From: Sorex araneus
Taxonomy: Eukaryota > Chordata > Mammalia > Eulipotyphla > Soricidae
Assembly (NCBI RefSeq): GCF_027595985.1
Contig: NC_073307.1
Location: 120,879,678 to 120,943,677, forward strand
Length of the DNA: 64,000 nt
Reading direction: 5' to 3'
This document shows positions 33,780 through 46,204 of the stretch, piece by piece. The stretch's first letter is position 1; the number at the start of each line of letters is the position of its first letter. The notes beneath the pieces are model-generated. The model did no database searches, was not told where the DNA came from, and saw nothing but the letters and a program-made list of their open reading frames with translations. The position numbers and the translations under genes were made by a program.

Positions 33780-34262
33780 ATCTCATGTGCTGAATGCACT
33801 TTTTCCATATTCTGTTGGTATCTTTTTGTATTAGGTCATGTATCTTTAGTTGTGTAGAAATTTTGGGTTTGATGAAGTCACATTTGCTTATTTTGTTTCT
33901 GTTTTCTTGCGTACTTAATTTATAAGAAATGGTATGATGCAAGAGAGCAATTCTTGGAGAAAGAGTAAGTTCAAAGCACTGTCACCACACAGTAGATGAA
34001 ACAAACAGATATAGAATCACCCGTTTAGAAAAGGCCTTGGAAATTACTTCGAGATCCATATGCAACTTCTTTCATATTATCCAGATTTCCCGTTTTATTA
34101 TTTATCTGTGAGAAATACAAACAGGTCCTGAACACTTGAAAAGATGAATGCTAATAGAAAATTTATTCCATGTAAGCACTAGAAAAAATAGACTTTTTGC
34201 CTATGTATAAGTACTATGAAAATAAATGATAGTATACTTATGCAATGAAATAATACTCAGCT
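33780..34262 (-). repeat. Old L1 remnant and gene 3 downstream flank
   Basis: 33780-33930 is diverged L1 ORF2 sequence ('ttgtgtagaaattttgg'). 33930-34262 matches the downstream flanks of the other MRGPR copies ('acttctttcatattatccag'). Confidence 0.5.
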
Positions 34263-34441
34263 TTGGGGCTGGAGCGATAGCACAGTGGGTAGAGCGTTTG
34301 CCTTGCACATGGCCAACCCAGGTTTGAATCCCAGCATCCCATATGGTCCCCTGAGCATCGCCAGGAGTAATTACTGAGTGAAGAGCCAGGAGTAACTCCT
34401 GTGCATTGCCTGGTGGGACCCAAAAAATGAAAAAAAAAAAA
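34263..34441 (+). mobile_element. SINE, second Sorex subfamily, well preserved
   Basis: A clear tRNA-like head: A box 'tagcacagtgg' (34274) and B box 'ggtttgaatcc' (34322). The body is 'catatggtcccctgagcatc' and the end is A-rich. A tRNA gene is excluded because the anticodon arm does not fold normally and a SINE body follows. Confidence 0.85.
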
Positions 34442-34559
34442 GAAATAATGCTCAGCTTTAAATGGTGAGAAATGCCAGATGACTGAAATGCAGTGAAAAT
34501 TTTTCTGAAAAGTATAAATACATTGTGATGAGTTAGGACCCGTGACTATTTCCTGTCAA

Positions 34560-35400
34560 CTCCAGAGTCTCCTAAGAGAGCTGGCTTGAATTCAATCATC
34601 CTCAGGAACATCCTGCAAAGCTCTTGGCAGGATTATTTTGTGGCTCCTTTGCTTTCCTTGCTGCTGTCTGTAAGAGCCAACAAAGAAGTAAATGATGGGA
34701 TTGGCACAGCTACTGAGACAGGTTAATATTTCTGTGACTAGATAAAGTGTAAAGTTGTGCCTAATATTCAAATTTGTAATCCAGCATATAAGAAACCAGT
34801 GGATGCCCAAAAGCAGGGCACAGAGAAGGAAGGCCAGCACTGTGAGCACAATGTGAGCCTGGTCAGCTTTATCTTCCAGGAGCCACATAGCAGTCTGGTC
34901 ATCAGTACCAAGCTGGATACAAATAGAAGCACAAAGGAGAAAATCAGCCACATGGCAATGCTGAAATCAATTAACTTTCACAAATGTTTATTAGGTTCTC
35001 AAAACAGAATACCACGGAGCTCCATTCAGGACCAGGGACAGTGCCCAGAGCAGGGCACCCATGACAGATGACATTTGTTTTGGGCGATGGCAGAGATGCC
35101 AGATAGGTTATAGAACAGATAGGCAGTGCTCAGTGCTAATGGCAGTAAGAATGCTTAGATTTGCAATATAGGGAAAAGGAAACACTATGAAGAGTAAATC
35201 AGAAATGGAGACGAAGTATAATTTGAAATTTCTGGCAAAGTATTTAATGGAGTATAACATCTGGGTGGACAGACAGTCAAAATCAACTCATGTCAAGTTC
35301 ATGTAGAAAATAAAGCATTCCTCTGCATGCCATGCAGAAAGCCAGGATCTAGAGCACCACATATTTTCTGCCAGCCCCACCAGAGAAATATCTTTTAATG
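34560..35400 (-). pseudogene. MRGPRX-type receptor pseudogene (copy 3)
   Basis: Helix 5 (MWLIFSFVLLFVSSLVLMTR, LLCGSWKIKLTRL) is in one frame. Helices 6-7 ([20 protein letters not shown], then VGSYRQQQGKQRS, ending VPEDD) are in another, so a frameshift lies near 34850. 34960-35400 keeps recognisable but broken helices 1-4 (e.g. 'cagtgctcagtgctaatggc', the TEHC region). The intron is shortened compared with gene 5. Confidence 0.88.
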
Positions 35401-36425
35401 GAGCAGTTTCTGAGGGAGAATGACGGTTGTAGAGACTGCAGTTACCTATTACTTCCATTCTCCTCACAAATAATATTGAGGATATGGGAACAGGGCTACC
35501 TGATTCTGGATGGTACCAAGCAACTAGGCCCTTTCATTATTGGGTACCTGCTTTGAGGACGGCATAAATAAAGCACCTACTCCTTGTATTCTGCCTTTCT
35601 TTTTCCGTAGCTGGTTGCTAAATATTACAGAGGGCCACGCAGTATTACCAGAATTTTTTTATATGGTTACACACAAAAATGGGAGAGGCATGGGTTTCAA
35701 GACTCAGGTCATTTTTAGTAATTGAAGTTCATTTAAAACACAGTTGCTATTCTTTATTACAAATTAAAAATCATAAACCAAAAATAATTTAAAAATAAAT
35801 ATTTATAAATAATTATAAATACCACCTTATTTTAAAAAAAAATAAAATTATACTGACAATGATGTACCTTTGAGATTATATTCCAAAGAAATTATGCGGA
35901 TGTATAATATAACATACATTTATACAAATTAATGTATATGTAACAAATATAAAATCTATATTTGTTATGACAACAAAAAAGTAAAGCAAACAATTTGATG
36001 GAATGTATAAAGAGGAGATCCATCACCCAGAGAAAGTCCCAGAAACTTTCTTTTCTGAAAAATCTAATGAAGATAGAATATTTTGCCTTTTTCACCAAAA
36101 CCATTTGCATATTCTCCATTGATTATGCATCCAAGAGACAATATCTTTGTGCCTCACAGACTGATTCCCATTTCCTCTGACTCTGATGCATCCAGGAAAA
36201 TGAGAGTAAACAAATGGTGATGACAGCCATTGGAAATACTTTCTCCCTACCAGGCTTTGAGTATGTAGTGAGGTAGGCAAACATCCTACCTGCTGTACTA
36301 TCTTACTGGCCCCTGAATTCTATCTTTACTTGGCGCACTCAAGTGACTCCCAGTTTGAGGTTTTATAGATGTGCCTTAGGACAAAAACACAGCAGTGCCT
36401 TTGGAAATAAGCCTGATAAAATGAC
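35401..36425. other. Shortened intron of copy 3
   Basis: 35420-35640 matches 49895-50120, including a conserved 'gcataaataa' (35566) within 'ctttgagg...gcac'. 35640-35960 is AT-rich. 35990-36420 matches 50400-50700 and contains a very old SINE head (36240-36315). No gene. Confidence 0.5.
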
Positions 36426-36560
36426 CTGCTTTGCATTCTTCCTTTAGGTGGCATGCTTTCTCTTGTTGACAGGAAGAGTCTATAGAGATTCCCCTTCATT
36501 TTGAACCCTCTCTGCCGCCCTCAGAAGACTCCCCAGAAGAAGTAGAAGTTGATGAAAAGG
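36426..36560 (-). other. MRGPR 5' exon module of copy 3 (weak donor)
   Basis: Ends ATGCAAAGCAG (36436-36426) as in gene 5, but the donor is GTCATT instead of GTAAGT, so splicing is probably impaired. The upstream similarity block continues to about 36840. Confidence 0.5.
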
Positions 36561-37061
36561 AGGCTTATCAAGATTCCCGTGAACATCTGTTTTCCTTTTC
36601 AAAGATCTGCTGTCCAATGAGACCACAATGTCTTTGATGTCATGACCACCCTGAGGATGTGTCTCAACATTAGGTCTGATTAAATCTCTTTCTCAACCTG
36701 TGCTTCCCCACCCCCATGTGATACACTTCCCTGCTAGTGGTTCTTGTGGATTATCTCACTGACAGCCCTGTGGCTGGCCAGCAACAAAGCAATGTGAATT
36801 GAATCTGTGAATATTAGAAATAAAGTACACTTTGCTTATCTGAGACTCAAACTCTACTTGACACTTAAATTTTGTGTTAATATGGTAATGTCTTTTTAGC
36901 TTTTATATCCCTTATAAATGCTACAACAGTGTATCAACTCATATAAAATTTGCTAATCTCATTTCTAGAACTAAAAGTTTTATTATATTTTGCATCTAAA
37001 TTCTTTTTCTATGATTATTGATTGGAATACATTTATGTTTATTTTTCTTTGTCATTTTCTT

Positions 37062-37135
37062 CCCATATAGAATCATTTTTCTTCCCATATAGAATCATTT
37101 TATTCCCATATAGAATCATTTTTCCTCCCACATAA
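37062..37135. repeat. Minisatellite, about 22-bp unit
   Basis: 'cttcccatatagaatcattt' repeated about three and a half times with small changes. The paralogous place near 51375 has a single, diverged unit. Confidence 0.75.
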
Positions 37136-37205
37136 TATTTTAGGAAATGACTGGAAATTTATACTTTTTGAAATTTCTTTTTTTTTGTCATCTGGAATTC
37201 ATTGA

Positions 37206-37217
37206 TCTAATAAAATT
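37206..37217. repeat. Putative target-site duplication of L1-D, 3' side
   Basis: tctaataaaatt, repeated at 42888-42899. It is short and AT-rich but placed exactly at both ends of the element. Confidence 0.6.
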
Positions 37218-37640
37218 ACATTAAGAATTGAAATGAATTATACATTATTGTGCTCATGTTTCCCCCATACAAAGTTCGAGAACCCATCCCTTCACCAGTG
37301 CCCATTCTCTACCACCAGTAAACCCAGCATCTCTCCCACCCTCCCCAGTCCCGTCTCCACCCCAACCCCACACTACCACTATGGCAGGGTATTCCCTTTT
37401 GTTCTCTCTCTCTGATTAGGTGTTGTGGTTTGCAATAAAGGTGTTGAGTGGCCATTGTGTTCAGTCTCTAGTCTACATTCGGCATGCATCACCCTTTCCC
37501 TACATGACCTCCGACCACATTTTACTTGGTGTTCCCTTCTCTGAGTTGCCCAGAATGAGAGACCAGCCTCCAAGCCATGGAGTCAACCTCCTGGTACTTA
37601 TTTCTACTATTCTTGGGTGTTAGTCTCCTAGTTTATTATT

Positions 37641-40600
37641 CTATATTCCACAGATGAGTGCAATCTTTCTATGTCTGTCTCTCTCTTTCTGACTCATTTC
37701 ACTTTGCATGATACTTTCCATGCTGATCCACTTATATGCAAAGTTCATGACCTCATTTTTTGTAACAGCTGCATAGTTTTCCATTGTATAGATGTACCAA
37801 AGTTTCTTCAACCAGTCATATGTTCTAGGGCACTCAGGTTTTTTGCAGATTCTGGCTATTGTAAACAGTGCTGCGATGAACATATAGGTGCAGATGTCAT
37901 TTCGACTATACTTTTTTGCTTCTCTGGGATATATTCCCAGCAGTGGTATTGCTGGGTCAAATGGCAGGTCAACTTCTAGTTTTTTGAGAATCTTCCATAT
38001 TGATTTCCAAAAGGGCTGAACTAGTCGGCATTCCCACCAGCAGTGTAGAAGGGTCCCTTTCTCCCCACATCCTCTCCAACAGTGGTTGCTTTGGTTCTTT
38101 TGTATGTGTGCTAGCCTCTGTGGTGGGAAGTGGTATCTCATGGTTGTTTTGATCTGGATCTCCCTGACGATTAGTGATGTAGAGCACTTTTTCATATGCT
38201 TTTTGGCCATTCGTATCTCTTCCTTGGTAAAGTTTCTGTTCATTTCTTCGCCCCATTTTTTGATGGGGTTGGATGTTTTCTTCTTGTAGAGTTCAACCAG
38301 TGCTTTATATACCATTGATATCAACCCCTTATCTGATCCTTTCCCATTCTGTGGATAGTCTTTGTATTCTGGTCACTGTATATCTTGCGGTGCAGAAGCT
38401 TTTTAGTTTAATGTAGTCCCATTTGTTGATCTCTATTTTTACTAGATTGCTTAGTTCCGTGTCACGTTTGAAGATACCTTTATCTTCAATATCGTGGAGG
38501 GTTTTGCCGACCTTGTCTTCAATGTACCTTATGGTTTGTGGTCTAATGTTGAGGTCTTTAATCCATTTTGATCTGACTTTTGTGCATGGTGTCAGGTCAA
38601 GGTCTAAACCCATTTTTTTGCATGTGGTTGTCCAGTTTTGCCAGCACCATTTGTTAAAGAGGCTTTCCTTGCTCCCCTTCACATCTCTTGCTCCCTTATC
38701 AAAGATTAGATGATCATACATTTGGGGTTGTGTGTAGGGATATTCCACCCTGTTCCATTGGTCTACGGCTCTGCCTTTGTTCCAGTACCATGCTGTTTTA
38801 ATTGTTACTGCTTTGTAGTAAAGATTGAGGCTGGGGAGGGTGATGCCTCCCATCATCTTTTTCCCAAGAATTGTTTTAGCTATCCTTGGACGTTTGTTAT
38901 TCCATATGAATTTTAGGATTGCTTGATCCATCTCTTTGAAAAATGACATGGGTATCCTTATAGGGATCGCATTAAATCTGTATAATGCTTTGGGGAGTAT
39001 TGCCATTTTGACAATGTTTATTCTCCCTATCCATGAGCAGGGTATATATTTCCATTTCCTCATGTCCTCTTTTATTTCATGGATTAGCGTTTTATAGATT
39101 TCTTTGTAGAGGTATTTTATTCTTTATTTAAGCTGATTCCAAGTTATTTGATTTTCTGGGGCACGATTGTGAAGAGGATAGCTTTTTTCATGTCCCTTTT
39201 CTCTGTCTCATTGTTTGCATATAGGAAGGCCATGGATTTTTGGGTATTGATTTTATAGCCTGCGACTTTACTGTACAGGCCAATTATTTATTAGAATTTC
39301 TTACTAGAGCTTTTAGGCTTCTCTAGGTATAGTATCATATCGTCTGCGAATAGTGAGAGCTTGATTTCTTCCTTTCCTATCTGAATCCCCTTAATATCTT
39401 TTTCTTGCCTGATGGCTATTGCTAATACTTCCAGTACTATATTAAAGTGAAGTGGTGAGAGTGGGCATCCTTGCTTAGTCCCCGATCTTAGAGGAAAGGC
39501 CCTTAGTTTTTCTCCATTGATCATAATGCTTCCGTAGGTTCGTGGTAGATGGCTTTGTCTATCTTGAGGAAAGTTCCTCCAAAACCCATTTTGGTGAGAG
39601 TTTTTATCATGAATGGGTGTTGGATATTGTCAAATACATTCTCTGCATCTATTCATATAATCATATGGTTTTTATCTTTACTTTTGTTGATATGATGAAT
39701 TATGTTGATTGATTTTTGAATGTCAAACCATCCTTGCATCCCCGGGATGAATCCCACTTGGTCATGGTGTATGATATTTTTGATGAGTTGTTGGATTCTA
39801 TTTGCTAGTATTTTGTTGAGGATCTTTGCATCGGTGTTCATCAAGGATATTGGTCTATAGTTTTCTTTGTTAGTGGTGTCTTTGTTTGTTTTTGGTATTA
39901 GGAAGATATGTGCCTCGTAGAAACTGTTCAGAAGGGTTCCTGTCTTTTCAATTTCCTGGAAAAGCTTGAGGAGAACTGGCAACAAGTCTTCCTTAAATGT
40001 TTGGAAGGATTCACCAGTGAATCCGTCTGGACCTGGGCTTTTGTTTTTGGGGAGACTTTTGATTAAAGTTTCGATTTTCTTGATATTTATGGGCCTATTC
40101 AGGTATTTCAAGTCTTCTTGATTCAGTCGTGGGTGATTGTAGGAATCAAGGAATTCGTCCATTTCTTTTAGGTTCTCTTGTTTCATGGCATATAGACTTT
40201 CAAAGTTTTCTCTGATGATATTTTGAGTCTCCTTGGTTTCTGTTGTGATGTCCCCCTTTTCATTTCTGATTCGGTTTATTAGGGTTTTCTCTCTTTCTTT
40301 CTTTTTGAGTCTTGCTAGCGTTTTATCAATCTTACTTATTTTCTCGAAGAACCAGCTCTTTGTCTCATTGATCTTTCGGATTGTTTTTCGGGTTCTCATA
40401 TTGTAAATTTCTGCTCTAAGTTTTATTATTTCTTTCCTTCGATCTGGGTTGCGTTCCTTTTGCTGGTCCTCTTCTAAGATCTTGAGCTGCGAAGTCAAGC
40501 TATCTATATAGGCCCTTTCTTCCTTTCTAAGGAAAGCTTGCAAAGCTATAAATTTTCCCCTTAATACAGCGTTAGCTGCGTCCCATAGGTTCTGGTAGCT

Positions 40601-41438
40601 TGTGTCTTCATTCTCATTTATTTCAAGGTATTTTTTTATTTCTTCCTTGATTTCCTTTGTGACCCACTCATTGTTCAATAGTGAGTTGTTTAATTTCCAA
40701 GTGTTTGATTTGGTTCTCTGCGTCTGTGCGTGATTAATTTCCATCTTCAGTGCATCATGGTCTGAGAATATAGTTGATACAATTTCTATCTTCCCAATTC
40801 TATTAAGGTATAATTTGTGACCCAGAACGTGGTCTATTCTGAAAATGATCCATGTGCGCTGGAAAAGAATGTGTATTCTTTCTTTTTGGGGTATATAGCC
40901 CTGTATAGGTCTATTAGCCCTGAATATTCCATTTCTTCCTTCAGAGCCATTGTTTCCTTGCTGAGTGTTGTTCTTGTCGATCTATCCAGAGGTGATAAAG
41001 CAATGTTGAAGTCCCCTACTACTGTCGTGTTGCTAGTTATGTCCTCCTTAAATTCTGTTAGGAGTTCTTTTAAGTATTTAGCTGGTCGTTCATTAGGTGC
41101 ATATACGTTTAATAGTGTGATTTCTTCCTGTTGTAAATATCCTTTCATGAATAGGAAATGACCTTCGCTGTCCCTTCTAATCTTTTCAGCCTGAAATCTA
41201 TGTTGTCCGATACTAGTATGGCCACCCCCGCTTTTTTGAGGGAACTCTTTGCTTGTAGGATTGTTTTCCATCCTTTGATTTTGAGTCTATGTTTGTTCTG
41301 ACTATTCAGATGTGTTTCTTGTAGACAGCAAAAAGTTGGGTTTAGTTTCCGAATCCATTTTGCCACTCTGTGCCTCTTGATTGGTGCATTTAGACCGTTA
41401 ACATTAAGAGAAATTATTGTCATGGGATTTTGTGCCAT
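37641..41438 (-). pseudogene. L1-D ORF2 remnant
   Basis: All domains are present but split by frameshifts into blocks at 41438-41145, 41271-40834, 40744-39653, 39524-39291, 39063-38329 and 38324-37641. [10 protein letters not shown] is intact near 39335, so L1-B's FADY is not a lineage trait. Confidence 0.9.
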
Positions 41439-41480
41439 TTTTCTGGTGGGCTTGTTGTTCTTATAGGTTTTTTCCTTGTC

Positions 41481-42433
41481 TTATAGTAGCCCTTTGAGTC
41501 CTTCTTTTAAATTTGGTCTTGAGTCTATGAAGTTCCTGAGCTGTTGTTTCTCCGTGAAATAGTGTATGGTTCCTTCAAGTTTAACTGAGAGTTTAGCCGG
41601 GTAGAGTATTCTTGGTGAGGCATTCATTTCATTGAGTTTTTTCAGTATATCCCACCATTGTCTTCGGGCTTGGAAGGTTTCTTCTGATAGGTCTGCTGTG
41701 AATCTAAGGGGTGCTCCTTTGTATATGATCTCCTTCTTTGATTTTGCTGCTTGCAGTATTGTGTCTCTATCCATAGCATCCATCATTCTGACTATGATAT
41801 GCCTTGGGGATTTTTTATTTGGGTCCCTTTTAGCTGGTACCCTTCGGACTACTTGGATCTGGATGTCCATATTTTCTAGCGCTGGGAATTTCTTAGCAAT
41901 GATGTCTTTAATTGTGTTTTTTTCATTAAGATTGGTCCACTGTGGTTCTGGTACTCCCATGATTCTTATGTTGTTTCTCTTGAGGTCATCCCCTAGGACT
42001 CTAATTCACTCTAGAGCCATTTTGAGGTCTTTTGCCATTATTTGTTGTTGCCTATATGCCTTTTGCAGCTCATCTTCAAGATCACTGATTCTTTCTTCGG
42101 CAGCAGTCATTCTACTGTTAAGGGCTCCTACTGATTTTTTTATTTCATCTACTGCTTCTTTTAATTATGTCACTTCTGTTCGTAGCTTTGAAATTTCTGC
42201 TCTCATTTCTTTTTGGATTATCTTGGTGGATCGTTCCAATGCTGCATCCATATCCTCCCTTAATTTATTGGATGTTCGCTCCATAGTTGCTTTGAGTTCT
42301 TCAACCATCTTCACGATTTCCTCTTTGAATTGTTTATCAGAGAGGAGACTGTGTTTCTGGGGAGTCATTGCTGGGGTTGCAGAGATCCTCCCTTCCATCT
42401 CTGCTGGTGGTGGGGATTTTCACTGCTTCTTCA
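41481..42433 (-). pseudogene. L1-D ORF1 remnant
   Basis: The coiled-coil part (42398-42165) and the RRM/C-terminal part (41960-41481, MGVPEPQWTNLNEKN to LKEGLKGLL) are separated by stops, one just after LRTEVT. The MKK start region also has a stop. Confidence 0.85.
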
Positions 42434-42887
42434 TGTTGATATGGGTTTTACTATTAGGCTTTCTCCTTAGCTTGAGAGGAGTCTCAAGAGAAAGCGTGGG
42501 GCTATGATCTTTTTACACAGCACTCTATCTGTGGCTCGGTGAGTTCATTAACAGTTTTTGTGAAATGAGGATAGGCTAGGTCAGTTGACTATTAACATAT
42601 AGTGACTAAGATGACCAGGGTATTCTTCAGAGGGATAGATTCTATCTATTATGACCAGAGCACAATGCATTGAGTGGGAAAAATATCTTCGTCTGAATAA
42701 GCGGCTTCGGCTCTAGGAGGCCACGCCCCCTTTTGAGACCACGCCCCCTGACCTGTGGACACACCCCTAACAACCTGATAGAGATGGGAGGGGTCAGGCC
42801 CGCCGCAGGGAGACTGAGAGGCGGGAGACTGACGGGCCTGGGGTCTCCGGGTCCCCTGGCCGTGGGCACGGGGGATCCGAGCGCTCT

Positions 42888-43957
42888 TCTAATAAAATTT
42901 ATTTGATAATATTATGACAACGCTTTAAAAATATTGTATAATATACAAAATAACCCAAGTATAGACAATTAGAAACAGTCCAAAGTCACAGTTTTCAATG
43001 ACTTGCTTGTTAATTTAAATTTTTCACAATTGTGTTTTTTTCCAGTATTAAATAAAAGTGCAAACGATTTCTTTATCAGCTGTGTTGACAATGTGGGTTG
43101 AAAAATTCTCATATTTTTGACAGAAGTAAAATTTCACAGAATTGGCAAGTAAGCCTTTTAAAATATGTATTAAGACATATAAATGTGTATAAATTTATAT
43201 TATATAAAAGATAAACATATACATATAAAATGTATACATATACGTATAAATGCATATTTATACACAAATACATGTATAAATATGTATTATATATAAAATA
43301 AACATATATAAATGTACATATAAGTATTTTACATGTTTAAATATAAATACTTATAAACTTAAAGACATAATCATAAAATATAAAATAGGAAACCCTTATC
43401 TGATGTTGAATGCTCATATTGTCTCCCTCTTCATATAGCTTCTTTCAGTTTTAGCCCATGTTTCCTTAGTTGTACAGGAATGTTTGAGAATGGTGAGGTC
43501 TAATTTTTTTTGTTTGTTTATATTGTCGTGAGTACTAATTTATAAGCATTTATATTTGGTACAAGAGAGCAAATCACGGAGAAATAGTAAGTCTAGATCA
43601 CTGACAACACATAGTATATTTATAAAACAGATGTAGAACCACCCCTCAAGGAAATGGATTGGAAATCATTTCTAGGGCTTCACATGCAACTTCTTTCATG
43701 TCATCTAGAATTGCCTTCTGATTATTATACATGAGAAATACAAACATGTCCTGAAAACACTCAAAGATTAATGTTAGTAGCAAATTTATTCTGTGTGAAC
43801 ACTATACAAAAACAGCCTTTTTACCTATATCTCTATCTATATAAACCATGAAAATAAATGGTGGTTAAGTTATAATATTCAGCTTTAAAAAGTAAGAATG
43901 TGGTATATGAAAGGCAATGATAAAATTCCTGAAAACTATGTCTACATTTTGATTGAG
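42888..43957. other. Distal module, AT-rich tract and old L1 before MRGPR copy 4
   Basis: 42900-43180 matches 51460-51700 and 26130. 43180-43380 is an ATA/TATG-rich low-complexity tract. 43390-43550 is an old minus-strand L1. 43600-43957 is the receptor's downstream flank, shared with 46600-46970 and 61050-61370. Confidence 0.5.
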
Positions 43958-45024
43958 TTAGGCCACATGAGTATTTCCTGACATCTCCAGGGTCTCCTGA
44001 GGAGGGCTGCCTTGGCTTCCATCCTCCTCAAGAACATCCTGCAAAGCTCTCTGCAGAATTACTTTGAGGCTCCTTCTTTGCTACCTTCTTTGCTGCCTAT
44101 AAGAGCCAACAAAGAAGTAAATGATGGGATTGGCACAGCTGTTGACACAGGTTAATACATCAGGCACTAGAATTAGTGTCAAGTGGTGTGTCAAATAAAC
44201 AATTAGCACTTTGTTTAAGATAAAATAACTGATCCGCCAGGGCATGACATAGAGGAGGAAAACCAGCACTGTGAGCCCAATGGTCACATACAGCCTGGTC
44301 AGCTTCAATTTCCAGGAGCCATGCAGCAATCTGGTCAGCAGTACCAGCTTGGACCCAGACAGAAGCACAAAGCAGAAAACAGCAGCACCAGCTTGGACCC
44401 AGACAGAAGCACAAAGCAGAAAACCAGCCACATGGCAAGGCTTAAATAAATTAGTCCACTCAAATGCTTAAAAGAATCTCTGGACAAAAATTCATAGAAC
44501 GTCATTTCCAGGATAGTTTGAAGCAGGGACAGTGCCCAGAGCAGGGCACACACGACAGGTGACATATGCCCTGGGCGGTGACAATGATACCAGATGGGCT
44601 TTAGGACAGACAAGCAGCTCTCAGTGCTAATAGCAGTGAGAATGTTCCGGCTTGCAATATATTGAAAGGTAAACGTGACAAAGAGAATTTGGAACAGGAA
44701 GGTGAAATCTTGTTTGGTATCTTTGACCAAAGTCATTATGGAGGATACCATGTGGGTGCATAGAGAGACAAAATCAGCTCCTGCCAAGTTGAGAATGTAG
44801 TCGGAGAAAGCATTCCTCTGCATGTGGAAAGCCAGGAGCCAGAGCACTACAGCATTTCCTGCCAGCCTCACCAGGGAAATGATGAATTCCAGAATGCCTG
44901 AGATCAGCAAAGCCATGTCAGGTGGTCTGTTAAAGTCCTCCCAGTCACTTGCATTCTGCAGTATGCTTTTAGTCACCCAAGATGCGGCAGTTACATCCAT
45001 GCTCAGACGCTGCTGCTGGATTTC
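43958..45024 (-). pseudogene. MRGPRX-type receptor pseudogene (copy 4): 44-bp tandem duplication and nonsense
   Basis: Starts at ATG 45000-44998 (MDVTAASWVTKSILQ), and the acceptor 'ttaccag' ends at 45025. Helices 1-5 are open (AGNAVVLWLLAFHMQRNAFS; TESC in place of ERC). In helix 5 a 44-bp segment is repeated in tandem (44343 and 44387), shifting the frame to a stop at 44335. Helices 6-7 continue in the shifted frame ([30 protein letters not shown]), then TAG near 44081 replaces the CAG of paralogues before the usual tail (ending ...GNTHVA). Both cysteines of the helix 4-5 disulfide are also lost. Not functional as a receptor. Confidence 0.92.
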
Positions 45025-45552
45025 CTGGTAACACAAACAACGAAGAATTTTCAGTATGATCATGGATTCTCATGGCCATACAGGTACCTGAGACCAGAGA
45101 GAAGCAACTTAGATAGTTTAAGCAGTCCACACAACTTTGACAGGCTGTATTTGGACTCTCCCTAATCTTTCTGAGAAGCCTGGTAATTCTCTACTGAATC
45201 ACAACTTTTCAAAAGTATGAAATGTTCTCAGGTCCTAATTTCCCCATTAGTTTCCTAGGCCATGTCCCATTGCACAGTGTCTGTGGATTAATATTCTGGG
45301 CAGGATGTCAAGGCAGCAGAGGGATCCTGAAGCCACCTTCTGCTCTGGGCCTTGTATTCTTCAGAGGCATAAAGTATGTGATGTGTCAGTGACTGAAAAT
45401 GACCCAGTCACAGAAAACAGGATTCCAGCATATGAAGGAATATGACCCTGAAGCATGACCCTGTTAATCCCATATGTCAGCTCTCTGAAAACAGCGAGCT
45501 CTTACTCATTAGTTTGTCCCAATGCCTCCATTTGTCAAGGTCACAATGGGTC
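45025..45552. other. 5' flank/intron start of MRGPR copy 4
   Basis: 45040-45260 matches 48010-48240 and 62400-62640 (e.g. 'agtttcctaggccatgtccc'). After 45260 it diverges. The unit's 5' exon is not found before the RTE fragment. Confidence 0.5.
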
Positions 45553-46204
45553 ATTAGGATCACTTGTATCACTTGTAGTCCCATTGATCTTCGATTTGCT
45601 CGAGTGGGCACCAGTAACATCTCCATTTGTCCCTGTCAAGAGCCAGAGTAGCCCAATGATACCTGCTTGCTCCAGGAACAGAAAGAGCCTCAAATCATTC
45701 ACTAAGAGATTTGACGAAAAAATCTGACCATCTAGTTGGTAGGCAGCCACAAGGTCTTCCTACATCCTGTGGAATCCAGCCCTAGTCCAATGGTAGTCTC
45801 TGAATCACATTACATGACTGGCCCATCTGATTTTTGATGCCTTGGCAAACGAGAGAGCATCCCTGATTTTTGACCGTCGACGGAGATCAGAACTCTGGAT
45901 TCCTTCTCTCACTTGAGTGAGACATGATATTCCCAGCATAGCTCTTTCGATTCCTCTTTGGGATACCCTAATAGCATTCTGATCCTTCTTGCGTAGGGCC
46001 CAGGTCTCTGAGGCATATGTTAGTGCAGGAAGAACGGTGGAATCGAAAAGATGTGCCCAGAGTCGAAGGTTATTCTTTCTCTAACCACCTCTTTGACGCT
46101 CTTGAAGGCATTCCATGCCGCTCTCTTCCTCCTATGCAGTTCTGGCACCAAGTCATTCCTCATGTTGATTTCTCGACCCAGGTACACATAGATGCTGCAT
46201 TCGG
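45553..46204 (-). mobile_element. RTE-clade LINE 3' fragment, minus
   Basis: From 46204 down, the minus strand encodes YLGREINMRNDLVPELHRRK with RAAWNAFKSVKEVV, then frameshifted blocks corresponding to the C-terminal part of RTE reverse transcriptases ('GI.SS..R.RSKIRDA', 'IRWA.HVM', 'DFFVK.LNE'). It ends in the SINE-tail-like sequence 'ggagatgttactggtgccca' (complement of 45605-45624). It is 5'-truncated and full of stops. Confidence 0.75.

Larger units (their letters stand above)
37218..42887 (-). mobile_element. Degraded near-full-length L1 (L1-D)
   Basis: In element order: 5' UTR with CACGCCC boxes (42887-42434), ORF1 remnant (42433-41481), ORF2 remnant (41438-37641) and a 3' UTR ending near 37235 without a clear poly-A run. 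ORF1 and ORF2 resemble L1-B (RSTKIIQ; PKSSSKK), so L1-B and L1-D form one lineage and L1-A and L1-C another. Confidence 0.9.

Noticed and set aside
34263..34335. tRNA gene
   Set aside because: A and B boxes are present but belong to a tRNA-derived SINE head followed by a SINE body and A-rich tail.
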